This document shows, piece by piece, positions 39,716-48,005 of a DNA stretch of 64,000 bases. Each line of letters begins with the position of its first letter. The first letter of the stretch is position 1. The notes under the pieces were generated by a model. That model saw only the letters and a list, made by a program, of their open reading frames with translations, was not told where the DNA came from and searched no databases. The translations under genes were made by a program, and so were the position numbers. The DNA comes from Cupriavidus pampae (GTDB taxonomy: Bacteria; Pseudomonadota; Gammaproteobacteria; Burkholderiales; Burkholderiaceae): contig NZ_CAJZAG010000001.1 in assembly GCF_914271485.1 (NCBI RefSeq), forward strand, positions 248,001 to 312,000, given 5' to 3'.

Positions 39716-39790
39716 TGGTGGGCGGTGCAGGGTTTGAACCTGCGACCCCTGCCGTGTGAAGGCAGTGCTCTACCACTGAGCTAACCGCCC
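39716..39790 (-). tRNA. tRNA-Val (anticodon CAC)
   Basis: The minus strand folds as a complete 75-base tRNA: acceptor GGGCGGT/ACCGCCC, D arm TAGCTCAGTGGTAGAGC, anticodon stem CTGCC/GGCAG with loop TTCACAC (anticodon CAC), T arm with GGTTCAAACCC, and an encoded CCA at the 3' end. It reads GTG valine codons. A good promoter lies about 110 bases upstream and an intrinsic terminator just downstream. Confidence 0.96.
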
Positions 39791-39900
39791 AATCGGGTTG
39801 CTGCGAAGTTGTTTTCAACCTGCAGACTTCCGCTTGGGTTTCCCCCTCTGGGTTTCCCCGGGTCTGTCGCTGCGCGCTGTGCGTGCTGCGAAGAAACGAG

Positions 39901-39929
39901 ATTATGCAGATCTGACAGTATCTTGTAAA
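39901..39929 (-). promoter_or_regulatory. Sigma-70 promoter of the tRNA-Val gene
   Basis: On the minus strand TTTACA (39929-39924) and CATAAT (39906-39901) are separated by 17 bases, a near-consensus sigma-70 promoter directed at the tRNA gene. It sits just after the dnaQ stop, giving a leader of roughly 100 bases. Confidence 0.75.
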
Positions 39930-39948
39930 GCCCTTTTGCCAACTTTTT

Positions 39949-40683
39949 TCACTGCACCGTAGTGGGGGCGGGCAGTTCTCCGGCGACGTCTTTCCACACC
40001 GTCTTGCCCCCGCTGGCCTTGTCCAGTTCCTTGAGCACCGTCGCGTGCGCCGACAGTTCGTCATCGGTGGCGAGGAGCACCGGCAGCGTCAGCACCGACA
40101 GATCGGCGCTGGCGGCCGCCACGCCAGTCCCCGTGCTCGTGTCGATCATGTCGATGACCAGCGAGTTCTGGCCGCGCGTCATGGCCAGGTACACCTCGGC
40201 CAGCAGTTCGGCATCGAGCAACGCGCCGTGCAGCGTGCGGTGCGCATTGCTCACGCCCAGGCGGTCGCACAGGGCATCGAGCGAGTTGCGCTTGCCCGGG
40301 AACATCTGGCGCGCCTCGCGCAGCGTGTCGATGACGCCGCCGATGCCTTCGCGGAACGAGGTCAGTCCGGCCAGCTTGAACTCCATCTCCAGAAAGCCCA
40401 TGTCGAACGCGGCGTTGTGGATGATCAGCTCGGCGCCCTGCACGAACTCGCGGATGTCGTGCGCGACCTCGGCGAACTTCGGCTTGTCGGCCAGGAACTC
40501 GAGCGTGATGCCGTGCACGGCGATCGCGTCCTCGTGGATATCGCGTTCCGGATGGACGTAATAGTGCAGGTGACGGCCCGTCAGGCGCCGGTTGACCATT
40601 TCGACGCAGCCGATTTCGATCAGGCGGTCGCCGGCGTTGGCATTGAGGCCGGTGGTTTCGGTATCGAGGATGATCTGTCGCAT
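39949..40683 (-). CDS. dnaQ: DNA polymerase III epsilon subunit (3'-5' proofreading exonuclease)
   Basis: The 244-residue DEDDh exonuclease proofreads for the replicative polymerase. It has ExoI 'ILDTETTGL' (residues 5-13), ExoII 'IIHNAAFDMGFLEMEF', and ExoIII 'RTLHGALLDAELLAEVYL' with the catalytic His and Asp. The C-terminal tail (from about 190) would bind the alpha subunit. It follows rnhA by 53 bases on the same strand. Confidence 0.95.
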   Translation of the reverse strand: MRQIILDTETTGLNANAGDRLIEIGCVEMVNRRLTGRHLHYYVHPERDIHEDAIAVHGITLEFLADKPKFAEVAHDIREFVQGAELIIHNAAFDMGFLEMEFKLAGLTSFREGIGGVIDTLREARQMFPGKRNSLDALCDRLGVSNAHRTLHGALLDAELLAEVYLAMTRGQNSLVIDMIDTSTGTGVAAASADLSVLTLPVLLATDDELSAHATVLKELDKASGGKTVWKDVAGELPAPTTVQ

Positions 40684-40736
40684 GGGCGGGATTCTAACGG
40701 ATGGCCGGCGCGCGGATGGAGCGAACGCCGTTCAAT

Positions 40737-41174
40737 TCAGCTACCGATCGAGGCCACGCCACGGTTGGCCAGCGCGTCGGCACGCTCGTTCCCCGGGTGG
40801 CCGTTGTGGCCACGTACCCAGTGCCAGCTGATCTGGTGCGGCTGCACGAGCTCGTCGAGCTGCTGCCACAGATCCGCGTTCTTGACCGGCTTCTTGTCGG
40901 CGGTCAGCCAGCCGCGCGCTTTCCAGCCGCGGATCCATTCGCTGATGCCTTTCTGCACGTACTGGGAATCCGTATAGACCTTGACCACGCACGGCCGCTT
41001 GAGCGCGCGCAGCGCCTCGATGACGGCGGTCAGCTCCATGCGGTTGTTGGTGGTCGGGGTTTCGCCGCCAAACAGTTCTTTTTCGCTGTCGCCGGCAACC
41101 AGCACCGCGCCCCAGCCGCCGGGGCCGGGGTTGCCCTTGCAGGCGCCATCTGAATAGATCGTGACTTCTTGCAT
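40737..41174 (-). CDS. rnhA: Ribonuclease HI
   Basis: The 145-residue enzyme degrades RNA in RNA-DNA hybrids. The catalytic residues are visible in '[17 protein letters not shown]' (Asp), '[13 protein letters not shown]' (Glu), 'VYTDSQYV' (Asp) and 'GNERADALA' (Asp). The length matches the family. It lies 39 bases after the methyltransferase gene and upstream of dnaQ on the same strand. Confidence 0.96.
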   Translation of the reverse strand: MQEVTIYSDGACKGNPGPGGWGAVLVAGDSEKELFGGETPTTNNRMELTAVIEALRALKRPCVVKVYTDSQYVQKGISEWIRGWKARGWLTADKKPVKNADLWQQLDELVQPHQISWHWVRGHNGHPGNERADALANRGVASIGS

Positions 41175-41213
41175 GAATTCCTGAATGAGCTCGAATGAGG
41201 CGGGACGCCGGCG

Positions 41214-42008
41214 TCAGCGATCCTCGCCGGGCGTCTTGCCATGGGTGCCGGTGGGCGTGGCCACTGGGGCGGAAACGGGGGCCAGCGCGGGCTTGGAGGT
41301 CTTCCAGCTCGGGCCGACCAGGCGGATATTGCGCACGCGCTTGACGGCTGAGATCATGTAGACCGAGCCGAAGATCGGCCACCAGCGGTCGCCGGCCTTC
41401 TCGAGGAACGCCATGCGCTGGAGCCAGCGGTCGGTCCGATAGGGCGGACAATAACAGCCAAAGCGGCCGCGGATGATATCGAAGCCGAGCAGCTTGAGCC
41501 AGTCCTTGATGCGCACGAAACCGGTGGTCTGCGCGTCGCTCGGCAGGAACGGCGAGGCGCCGAGCCGGTTCAGCCCCTGCCGCGCGCCCCACAGGCTCAT
41601 CGGGTTGAAGCAGGTAAGCACGATGCGGCCCTCGGGCATCAGCACACGCGATACCTCGCGCAGCACTTCGTGCGGATCTTCCGAAAACTCGAGAATGTGC
41701 GGCAGCGTCACCAGATCGATGCTCTGCGTCTCGAACGGCAATTCGTCAAAGCGGCACAATAGCTGGCGCGTGTCGGTATGGCCCGCGCGCGGGCCGTGTG
41801 GGCCGGCGCGGCCGTCGAGCGCCAGCGCGGAGAACGGCATGCGGTTCTCGCGCAGGGTATCGATCGCCGGCAGGCCCATCTGGACCGCGTGGTAGCCAAA
41901 GATGTCCACCACGGTCCGGTCATACTGCCGGCTTTCCCAGTCGAGCATGTATTGCCCGGGAGGTGAGGCCAGCCAATCTTCCCAATTTATAATCGGACGG
42001 TTGGACAT
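41214..42008 (-). CDS. Class I SAM-dependent methyltransferase (YafS-like)
   Basis: The 264-residue protein has a methyltransferase_11-type core with 'LPFETQSIDLVTLPHILEFSEDPHEVLREVSRVLMPEG' in shortened form as motif IV/V and 'GRIVLTCFNPMSLWGARQGLNRLG'. The classical glycine-rich motif I is poorly kept. The substrate is unknown; its place between gloB and rnhA matches enterobacterial yafS. The ATG at 42008 lies 11 bases from the divergent gloB start, so the start may be internal, for example the Met at residue 21. Confidence 0.82.
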   Translation of the reverse strand: MSNRPIINWEDWLASPPGQYMLDWESRQYDRTVVDIFGYHAVQMGLPAIDTLRENRMPFSALALDGRAGPHGPRAGHTDTRQLLCRFDELPFETQSIDLVTLPHILEFSEDPHEVLREVSRVLMPEGRIVLTCFNPMSLWGARQGLNRLGASPFLPSDAQTTGFVRIKDWLKLLGFDIIRGRFGCYCPPYRTDRWLQRMAFLEKAGDRWWPIFGSVYMISAVKRVRNIRLVGPSWKTSKPALAPVSAPVATPTGTHGKTPGEDR

Positions 42009-42019
42009 AAGGAGCACAC

Positions 42020-42835
42020 ATGTTGAAGGTGGAGCCGATCCCCGCATTCCAGGACAACTATATCTGGGCAATCCACGACGGGCATAGCGTTGCCATTGTG
42101 GACCCAGGTGAAGCCGCGCCCGTCGAACGCTTTCTGGCGGATCGCGGGCTGGCTCTGGGCGCTATTGTAATCACCCATCACCATGGAGATCACCAGGGCG
42201 GGGTCGCGGACCTGCTCGCGGCGCATCCAAACGACCCCGCTGGCGCCCCGATGCCCGTGGTCGGGCCGGGCGGCGAACGCATCGGCGGCCGCACGCAGGC
42301 CGTGCGGGAAGGCGACACCGTGGCGCTGCGGCATCCGGCGCTGGCGCTGCGCGTGCTCGATGTGCCTGGGCATACCGCCGGCCACGTGGCCTACATTGGG
42401 GATGTGGACGGTCCCGCCCTGTTTTGCGGCGACACCATGTTCGCGAGCGGCTGCGGGCGCCTGTTCGAGGGGACTCCGGCCCAGATGTTGGACTCGCTGG
42501 ACAAATTTGCGGCGCTGCACGGCGACACCCGCGTGTATTGCGCGCACGAATACACAACCAGCAATGTGAAGTTCGCGCGTGCCGTGGAGCCGGGCAATGC
42601 CGCGCTGGCCGCGTGGTCGGCGCGTGTGGACGCGCTGCGCGAGGCCGGCCAGCCCACAGTGCCGACGACGGTGGCGCACGAGCGCGCGGTCAATCCGTTC
42701 CTGCGCTCGCGGGAGCCGTCCGTGCGGCAGGCCGTGCAGGCGCAGGGCGGCAAGGCTGGCCAGATTGGTGCAGGGGAGGCAGATGACGCGGCCGCCTTCG
42801 GCGCGCTGCGGGCCTGGAAGGACAACTTCCGCTAA
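42020..42835 (+). CDS. gloB: Hydroxyacylglutathione hydrolase (glyoxalase II)
   Basis: The 271-residue metallo-beta-lactamase-fold enzyme hydrolyses S-lactoylglutathione to lactate and glutathione in methylglyoxal detoxification. It has the metal motif [10 protein letters not shown], '[10 protein letters not shown]', '[17 protein letters not shown]' and 'YCAHEYT'. AAGGAG stands before the ATG. It is divergent from the methyltransferase gene with 11 bases between start codons. Confidence 0.95.
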   Translation: MLKVEPIPAFQDNYIWAIHDGHSVAIVDPGEAAPVERFLADRGLALGAIVITHHHGDHQGGVADLLAAHPNDPAGAPMPVVGPGGERIGGRTQAVREGDTVALRHPALALRVLDVPGHTAGHVAYIGDVDGPALFCGDTMFASGCGRLFEGTPAQMLDSLDKFAALHGDTRVYCAHEYTTSNVKFARAVEPGNAALAAWSARVDALREAGQPTVPTTVAHERAVNPFLRSREPSVRQAVQAQGGKAGQIGAGEADDAAAFGALRAWKDNFR

Positions 42836-42883
42836 GCCCTCGCGGAGGGCGTTGGAATGAGGCGCTTGCGGGCGGGGCGCCTC
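42836..42883. other. Two short hairpins after gloB
   Basis: GCCCTC-GCG-GAGGGC (42836-42850) and GAGGCGC...GCGCCTC (42859-42883) are adjacent inverted repeats directly after the gloB stop. They may end or stabilise the gloB transcript, but neither has a T run. Confidence 0.4.
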
Positions 42884-42978
42884 GATGCAATCAAGCCGAC
42901 GGGGAAAATCTCATTGACGCGTCCCCGTCATTTCCATAGCATCATGCAAACTTTTTGGCGTCACTTTCCGAGAACTTA

Positions 42979-44655
42979 ATGAAATTTGGTCGACTTCTGG
43001 CGGTTTTTGCATGTGCCGCGCTGTTAGCAGCCTGCGCCAGCACACCGACCCCGCCCACCGGCGCCTCTGCCGGCGCCTCGACCGCCCTGGTGGACAGCAG
43101 CAAGAAGGATCCGCTCAATACGCTCAACAGCACCGGCAACGCGGGCAGCCTGTCGAGCACCACTGTGATCAATGTCGATGAGGTCAGCGTGGACTGGATG
43201 CGCGGCCCCTCGACCGATATCTGGGACCGTATCCGTCGCGGCTTTGCGATGCAGGACCTCGAAGGCACCCTGGTCGATGACCGCACGCAGTGGTACGCGG
43301 TGCGTCCCGAGTATATGGAGCGCATGGTTGGCCGGTCGAGCCGGTACCTCTATCACATCGTCGAGGAGCTCGAGCGGCGCAAGATGCCGACCGAGCTCGC
43401 GCTGCTGCCGTTTGTCGAGAGCGCGTTCAATCCGCAGGCGGAGTCCACGGCCAAGGCGGCCGGCATGTGGCAGTTCATCCCGAGCACGGGCAAGAGCTAT
43501 AACCTCAAGCAGAACATGTTCCGCGACGAGCGGCGCGACGTGCTGGCGTCCACCGACGCGGCACTCGACTACCTCGGGCGGCTCTACGACATGTTCGGCG
43601 ACTGGCATCTGGCGCTGGCGGCGTACAACTGGGGCGAGGGCGCGGTGTCGCGCGCGATCGCGCGCAATCAGGCGCGTGGCCTGCCCACGGACTACGCCAG
43701 CCTGACCATGCCGAACGAGACGCGCTACTACGTGCCGAAGCTGCAGGCGGTGAAGAACATCATCGCCAATCCGGCGGCCTATGGTGTGCGGCTACCCGAT
43801 ATTCCGAATCATCCGTACTTCGTCACCGTCACCACGTCGCGCGATATCGACGTGGCGCTCGCGGCCAAGCTCGCGAACATGCCGCTCGACGAATTCAAGG
43901 CGCTCAACCCGTCGTTCAACAAGCCGGTGATCCTCGGCGCGGCGAACCCGCAGATCCTGCTGCCGTTCGATAACGCCGAGCGCTTTCAATTCAACCTCAA
44001 CACGTATCGCGGCGGGCTCTCGAGCTGGACCGCGGTAACCGTGGACAGCCGCGAGCGCGTGGAATCGCTGGCGGCGCGCCTGAATATCGATGCCGACACG
44101 TTGCGCGAGATCAATCGCATCCCCAAGGGCATGCGGCTGAAGGCCGGCTCTACGGTGATGATTCCGCGGACCGGGCCGCACGATCAGGACATCAGTGCCT
44201 CACTGGCGGAAACGGCGATGCTCGTGGTGGAGCCCGATGTGCCCGACGCGCAGCGCATCGTCGTCAAGGCCGGGCGCCGCGATACCGTGGCCAGCGTCGC
44301 GCGCCGGTATAACGTGTCGGTGCGTCAGGTGCAGGGGTGGAACAAGCTGTCCGGCAGCAAGCTCGTGTCCGGCCAGAGCCTCGTGCTGATGGTGCGTCCG
44401 TCGGTGGCCGCGCGGGCCGCGGCCGAGCCGGAACCGCAGCAACGCGTGGATGCCCCGGTGGCCAGGGGACGTGCCACGCGCGTGACGCGCGAGGTGCAGG
44501 CCCATGGCAAGGCCAAAGCCGAGCCGGTGCGTCGCGCCGTCGCGGAGCCGGCGTCGCGCAAATCGGCCGCGCCTGCCAAGGCAGCGCCGGCGCGGGCGAC
44601 AACGCCAGCCAAGCCCGCGGCGAAAGCCAGCGCGCCCAAGCGCGGCACGCACTGA
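42979..44655 (+). CDS. mltD: Membrane-bound lytic murein transglycosylase D
   Basis: The 558-residue outer-membrane lipoprotein cleaves peptidoglycan glycan strands. It has a lipoprotein signal with Cys19 (LLAAC), an SLT domain whose catalytic Glu147 is in 'LLPFVESAFNPQAES' followed by 'GMWQFIPSTGKSYNL', two LysM-type peptidoglycan-binding repeats (about 351-397 and 427-472), and a basic Ala/Pro/Lys-rich tail (about 475-558). The ATG at 42979 yields the signal peptide; a TTG at 42955 is less suitable. Confidence 0.93.
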   Translation: MKFGRLLAVFACAALLAACASTPTPPTGASAGASTALVDSSKKDPLNTLNSTGNAGSLSSTTVINVDEVSVDWMRGPSTDIWDRIRRGFAMQDLEGTLVDDRTQWYAVRPEYMERMVGRSSRYLYHIVEELERRKMPTELALLPFVESAFNPQAESTAKAAGMWQFIPSTGKSYNLKQNMFRDERRDVLASTDAALDYLGRLYDMFGDWHLALAAYNWGEGAVSRAIARNQARGLPTDYASLTMPNETRYYVPKLQAVKNIIANPAAYGVRLPDIPNHPYFVTVTTSRDIDVALAAKLANMPLDEFKALNPSFNKPVILGAANPQILLPFDNAERFQFNLNTYRGGLSSWTAVTVDSRERVESLAARLNIDADTLREINRIPKGMRLKAGSTVMIPRTGPHDQDISASLAETAMLVVEPDVPDAQRIVVKAGRRDTVASVARRYNVSVRQVQGWNKLSGSKLVSGQSLVLMVRPSVAARAAAEPEPQQRVDAPVARGRATRVTREVQAHGKAKAEPVRRAVAEPASRKSAAPAKAAPARATTPAKPAAKASAPKRGTH

Positions 44656-44693
44656 GGCGTTTTTATTTGAGGGAAGTACCACGGAACGCGCGC

Positions 44694-44721
44694 CGCACTT
44701 GATTAGGATCAATCAAGTGCG
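44694..44721. promoter_or_regulatory. Perfect palindrome containing an FNR/ANR-type box
   Basis: CGCACTTGATT and AATCAAGTGCG form a perfect 11-base inverted repeat around AGGATC. Inside it, offset from the dyad centre, is TTGAT-TAGG-ATCAA (44699-44712), a perfect match to the FNR/ANR/DNR consensus TTGAT-N4-ATCAA. It lies 84-97 bases upstream of the gene at 44796 and 38 bases after mltD, so it may be an anaerobic regulatory site, a terminator hairpin, or both. Confidence 0.55.
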
Positions 44722-44795
44722 ACGCGCCGCTTCGACATCGGGCACTCACACATGCGGATGTCGCTCTGACGATCACTTCGTCCACAGGAGTCGAC

Positions 44796-45875
44796 ATGTC
44801 GCGCAGGCGTTTCACGTTGTTGTTGCTGACGTCCACCTCGGTCACCATGGCCGCGTCGTGTGCCCCCACAGTAGTCCTGCCACCCGGTATGGCGGCGAAC
44901 CCCGCCGCGATCGGTGGGACGCCTCCCGCAGCGGTCACGGACAAGGTTGCGACCCGCCCTGTCGTGGCGAAACCCACAACGTCACCGCCGCCGTTTCCAC
45001 AACTCGTCGCGCATCGTGGCGGCACGAAGGACAAGCCCGAGAACACTCTCGTCGCCATCGAGAGCGCCCTGGCCAATCATGCCGACATGATCTGGCTAAC
45101 CGTGCAGCTGAGCGCGGATGGCGTGCCGGTGCTGTATCGCCCGACGGATCTGGCGAGCCTGACCGATGGCAAGGGACCGGTGGCGGGCATGACCTTCGCG
45201 CGGTTGCAGTCGCTCAACGCTGGCTGGACCTTCACCGACTCCGCTGCCGGGCAGCCGGCCGTGTATCCCTATCGCGCGCACCCCGTGCGCATGCCGTCGC
45301 TGCGTCAGGCGTTGCATCACATCCCCGCGACCGTGCCGGTGGTGCTGGACATGAAGGCGCTGCCCGCTGAAGCGCAGGCCGAGGCCGTGGCGAAGGTGCT
45401 GCAGGAGGAGGGCGCGTGGGGCCGCGTGCTGATCTACTCGACGGAAGCCGCCTATCAGCGCGCCTTCTCGCAGTACCCGAAGGCGCGGGTGTTCGAGTCG
45501 CGCGACGCCACGCGCAAGCGGTTGGTCGATGTCTCGCTGGGTGGTCGTTGCGATGCGCCCGGTAATGGCACGTGGGCCGGCTTCGAGTTGCGGCGCAACG
45601 TGATCGTCAGTGAAACCTTCACGCTGGGGAAGGCCGAGACGCCCGCGGTCGCGGCGCTCTGGAACCCGCGCTCGGTGGCGTGCTACCGCTCGCGCAATGC
45701 GGTGAACCTGGTTGCCTTCGGGGTAAACGACGAGGCCGCTTATTGTGAGGCAATGCGCCTCGGGCTCGATGCAGTCATGGTAGATTCTCCAGCACGAATG
45801 AGCGCGATACGCGCCAGACTCCAGGCGTCGCCGGCACCTTGTGCGCCGACGATGCCGAGCGCCCCAGACAAGTAA
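44796..45875 (+). CDS. GDPD-fold lipoprotein lacking catalytic residues
   Basis: The 359-residue protein has a signal peptide with a possible lipobox (MAASC, Cys22), a Pro-rich linker, then a glycerophosphodiester phosphodiesterase-like TIM barrel. HRG (73-75) and PENT (81-84) are kept, but the metal/catalytic positions differ: the usual IELDV reads IWLTV (99-103) and the second catalytic histidine motif (F/H-HD) reads YRP (114-116). It is therefore probably not an active phosphodiesterase; a binding or structural role is possible. No ribosome site is strong; the ATG gives the signal peptide. Confidence 0.78.
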   Translation: MSRRRFTLLLLTSTSVTMAASCAPTVVLPPGMAANPAAIGGTPPAAVTDKVATRPVVAKPTTSPPPFPQLVAHRGGTKDKPENTLVAIESALANHADMIWLTVQLSADGVPVLYRPTDLASLTDGKGPVAGMTFARLQSLNAGWTFTDSAAGQPAVYPYRAHPVRMPSLRQALHHIPATVPVVLDMKALPAEAQAEAVAKVLQEEGAWGRVLIYSTEAAYQRAFSQYPKARVFESRDATRKRLVDVSLGGRCDAPGNGTWAGFELRRNVIVSETFTLGKAETPAVAALWNPRSVACYRSRNAVNLVAFGVNDEAAYCEAMRLGLDAVMVDSPARMSAIRARLQASPAPCAPTMPSAPDK

Positions 45876-45972
45876 GCCTGCCGGTTCGTCACGCGTGGTC
45901 ATCTCATGCGCTGATGGGCAAGTGCGGGCACGTGCGGGCAACACAGTAGGCCACGCAGGAGGAGACCATATC

Positions 45973-47865
45973 ATGACGTCAAGCCATGCCATGCACGCGC
46001 GTTCGCTCGCCGACCCGCAGGGGTTCTGGGCCGAACAGGCCGCGCGCATCGACTGGGAAACGCCGTTCGAGCGCGTGCTCGACGACAGCCACGCGCCGTT
46101 TGCGCGCTGGTTCGTTGGCGGCCGCACCAATATCTGCCACAACGCGATCGATCGTCATTTGCCGACGCGCGCGCAGTCCCGCGCGCTGGTTTATGTATCG
46201 ACTGAAACCGGCGAGGAGCGCATCTACACGTACGCGCAGCTCCACGACGAGGTGGTGCGCATGGCCGCCATCCTGCAATCGCTCGGGGTGGAGAAGGGCG
46301 ATCGCGTGTTGATCTATATGCCGATGATTCCCGAAGCGCTGTTCGCGATGCTCGCGTGCACGCGCATCGGCGCGATCCATTCGGTGGTGTTCGGTGGGTT
46401 TGCCTCGGTCAGCCTGGCCGCGCGCATCGACGACGCTCGCCCGCGCGTGATCGTCAGCGCGGACGCCGGCTCGCGTGCCGGCAAGGTGGTGCCGTACAAG
46501 CCGCTGCTGGACGAGGCGATTCGTCTGGCATCGCACCAGCCCGAGAAGGTTCTGCTGGTCGATCGCCAGCTCTCCGACATGCCACGCGACGCCGGGCGCG
46601 ACGAGGACTACGCGGCATGGCGCGAGCGCGTGGCGGGTGCCGAGGTGCCGTGCGTGTGGCTCGAGTCGAACGAGCCGTCGTACGTGCTGTACACGTCTGG
46701 CACCACGGGCAAGCCCAAGGGTGTGCAGCGCGATACCGGCGGCTATGCGGTGGCGTTGGCCACATCGATCGAATACATCTTCTGCGGCAAGCCCGGCGAC
46801 ACGATGTTCACCGCATCGGACATCGGCTGGGTGGTGGGCCACAGCTATATCGTCTACGCGCCGTTGCTGGCCGGCATGAGCACCGTGATGTACGAGGGCA
46901 CGCCGGTGCGGCCCGATGGCGGCATTCTGTGGAAGCTCGTGGAACAGTATGGTGTCAACATGCTGTTCACCGCGCCTACCGCGATCCGCGTGCTCAAGAA
47001 GCAAGATCCGGCGTTGCTCAGGCGGCATGATCTGTCGAGCCTGCGGTTGCTGTTTCTGGCCGGTGAACCGCTCGACGAGCCTACCGCGCGTTGGATTCAG
47101 GACGGTATTGGCAAGCCCGTGGTGGACAACTACTGGCAGACCGAGTCCGGATGGCCGATTATCGCGATTCAGCGCGGTGTGGAGGCGTTGCCCGCCAAGC
47201 TCGGTTCGCCCGGTGTGCCTGCGTACGGCTATGACCTGCGCATCGTCGATGAGGTGACTGGCGAGGAATGTCCGCCGGGGCAGAAGGGTGTCGTTGCGAT
47301 CGACTATCCGTTGCCGCCGGGGTGCATGAGCACGCTATGGGGCGATGACGACCGCTTCGTGCGTACCTATTGGACGGCGGTGCCAAATCGTCGTAGCTAT
47401 TCGACGTTCGATTGGGGCGTGCGCGACGAGGATGGCTACGTCTTTATCCTCGGGCGGACCGACGACGTGATCAACGTGGCCGGGCACCGGCTCGGCACGC
47501 GCGAAATCGAGGAGAGCCTGTCCTCGCATAACGGCGTGGCCGAGGTGGCGGTGGTCGGCGTGCAGGATGCGCTCAAGGGGCAGGTGGCGATGGGCTTCTG
47601 CATCGCCCGCGACGCCGCGCGCACGGCCACGCCGGCGGACCGCGTCGCGCTCGAGGGCGAACTGATGAAGACCGTGGACCAGCAACTAGGCGCCGTGGCG
47701 CGCCCGGCACGGGTCTACTTCGTCAACGTGCTACCGAAAACGCGATCGGGCAAGCTGCTGCGCCGTGCCATCCAGGCCGTCGCCGAGGGCCGCGACCCGG
47801 GCGATCTCACGACGATCGAGGACCCGACGGCGCTGGAGCAGATCAAGGCGGCGATGGCGGAGTAA
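45973..47865 (+). CDS. prpE: Propionate-CoA ligase
   Basis: The 630-residue adenylate-forming enzyme activates propionate (and acetate less well) to propionyl-CoA. It has the acyl-adenylate motif YTSGTTGKPKGV, 'DNYWQTESGWPII', the late 'GRTDDVINVAGHRLGTREIE' region, and the regulatory catalytic lysine in 'PKTRSGKLLRR'. AGGAGGAG stands about eight bases before the ATG at 45973. No prpBCD genes are nearby, so it acts as a stand-alone ligase here. Confidence 0.92.
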   Translation: MTSSHAMHARSLADPQGFWAEQAARIDWETPFERVLDDSHAPFARWFVGGRTNICHNAIDRHLPTRAQSRALVYVSTETGEERIYTYAQLHDEVVRMAAILQSLGVEKGDRVLIYMPMIPEALFAMLACTRIGAIHSVVFGGFASVSLAARIDDARPRVIVSADAGSRAGKVVPYKPLLDEAIRLASHQPEKVLLVDRQLSDMPRDAGRDEDYAAWRERVAGAEVPCVWLESNEPSYVLYTSGTTGKPKGVQRDTGGYAVALATSIEYIFCGKPGDTMFTASDIGWVVGHSYIVYAPLLAGMSTVMYEGTPVRPDGGILWKLVEQYGVNMLFTAPTAIRVLKKQDPALLRRHDLSSLRLLFLAGEPLDEPTARWIQDGIGKPVVDNYWQTESGWPIIAIQRGVEALPAKLGSPGVPAYGYDLRIVDEVTGEECPPGQKGVVAIDYPLPPGCMSTLWGDDDRFVRTYWTAVPNRRSYSTFDWGVRDEDGYVFILGRTDDVINVAGHRLGTREIEESLSSHNGVAEVAVVGVQDALKGQVAMGFCIARDAARTATPADRVALEGELMKTVDQQLGAVARPARVYFVNVLPKTRSGKLLRRAIQAVAEGRDPGDLTTIEDPTALEQIKAAMAE

Positions 47866-47901
47866 CCAGTATTTGCCCGGACCTCCGGGCAAATACTGGT
47901 T
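47864..47901. terminator. Strong 17-base-pair hairpin after prpE
   Basis: AACCAGTATTTGCCCGG (47864-47880) pairs perfectly with CCGGGCAAATACTGGTT (47885-47901) around loop ACCT, overlapping the last bases of the prpE stop codon. It is very stable and probably ends or protects the prpE transcript. No T run follows, so factor-independent termination is not certain. Confidence 0.6.
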
Positions 47902-48005
47902 GCCATCACCTCAGCCTCATCCTAATATTTTAAGCATAAACTATTCAATCCTAATGTAAATGACCCATCCGTAACGCGGAGCGTCAACCGCAGGAGGCAA
48001 GAGCG

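Noticed and set aside
39658..39950. Prophage or integrative element at the tRNA gene
   Set aside because: No integrase, no repeated tRNA 3' end and no phage genes are nearby; the tRNA is flanked by its own promoter and terminator.
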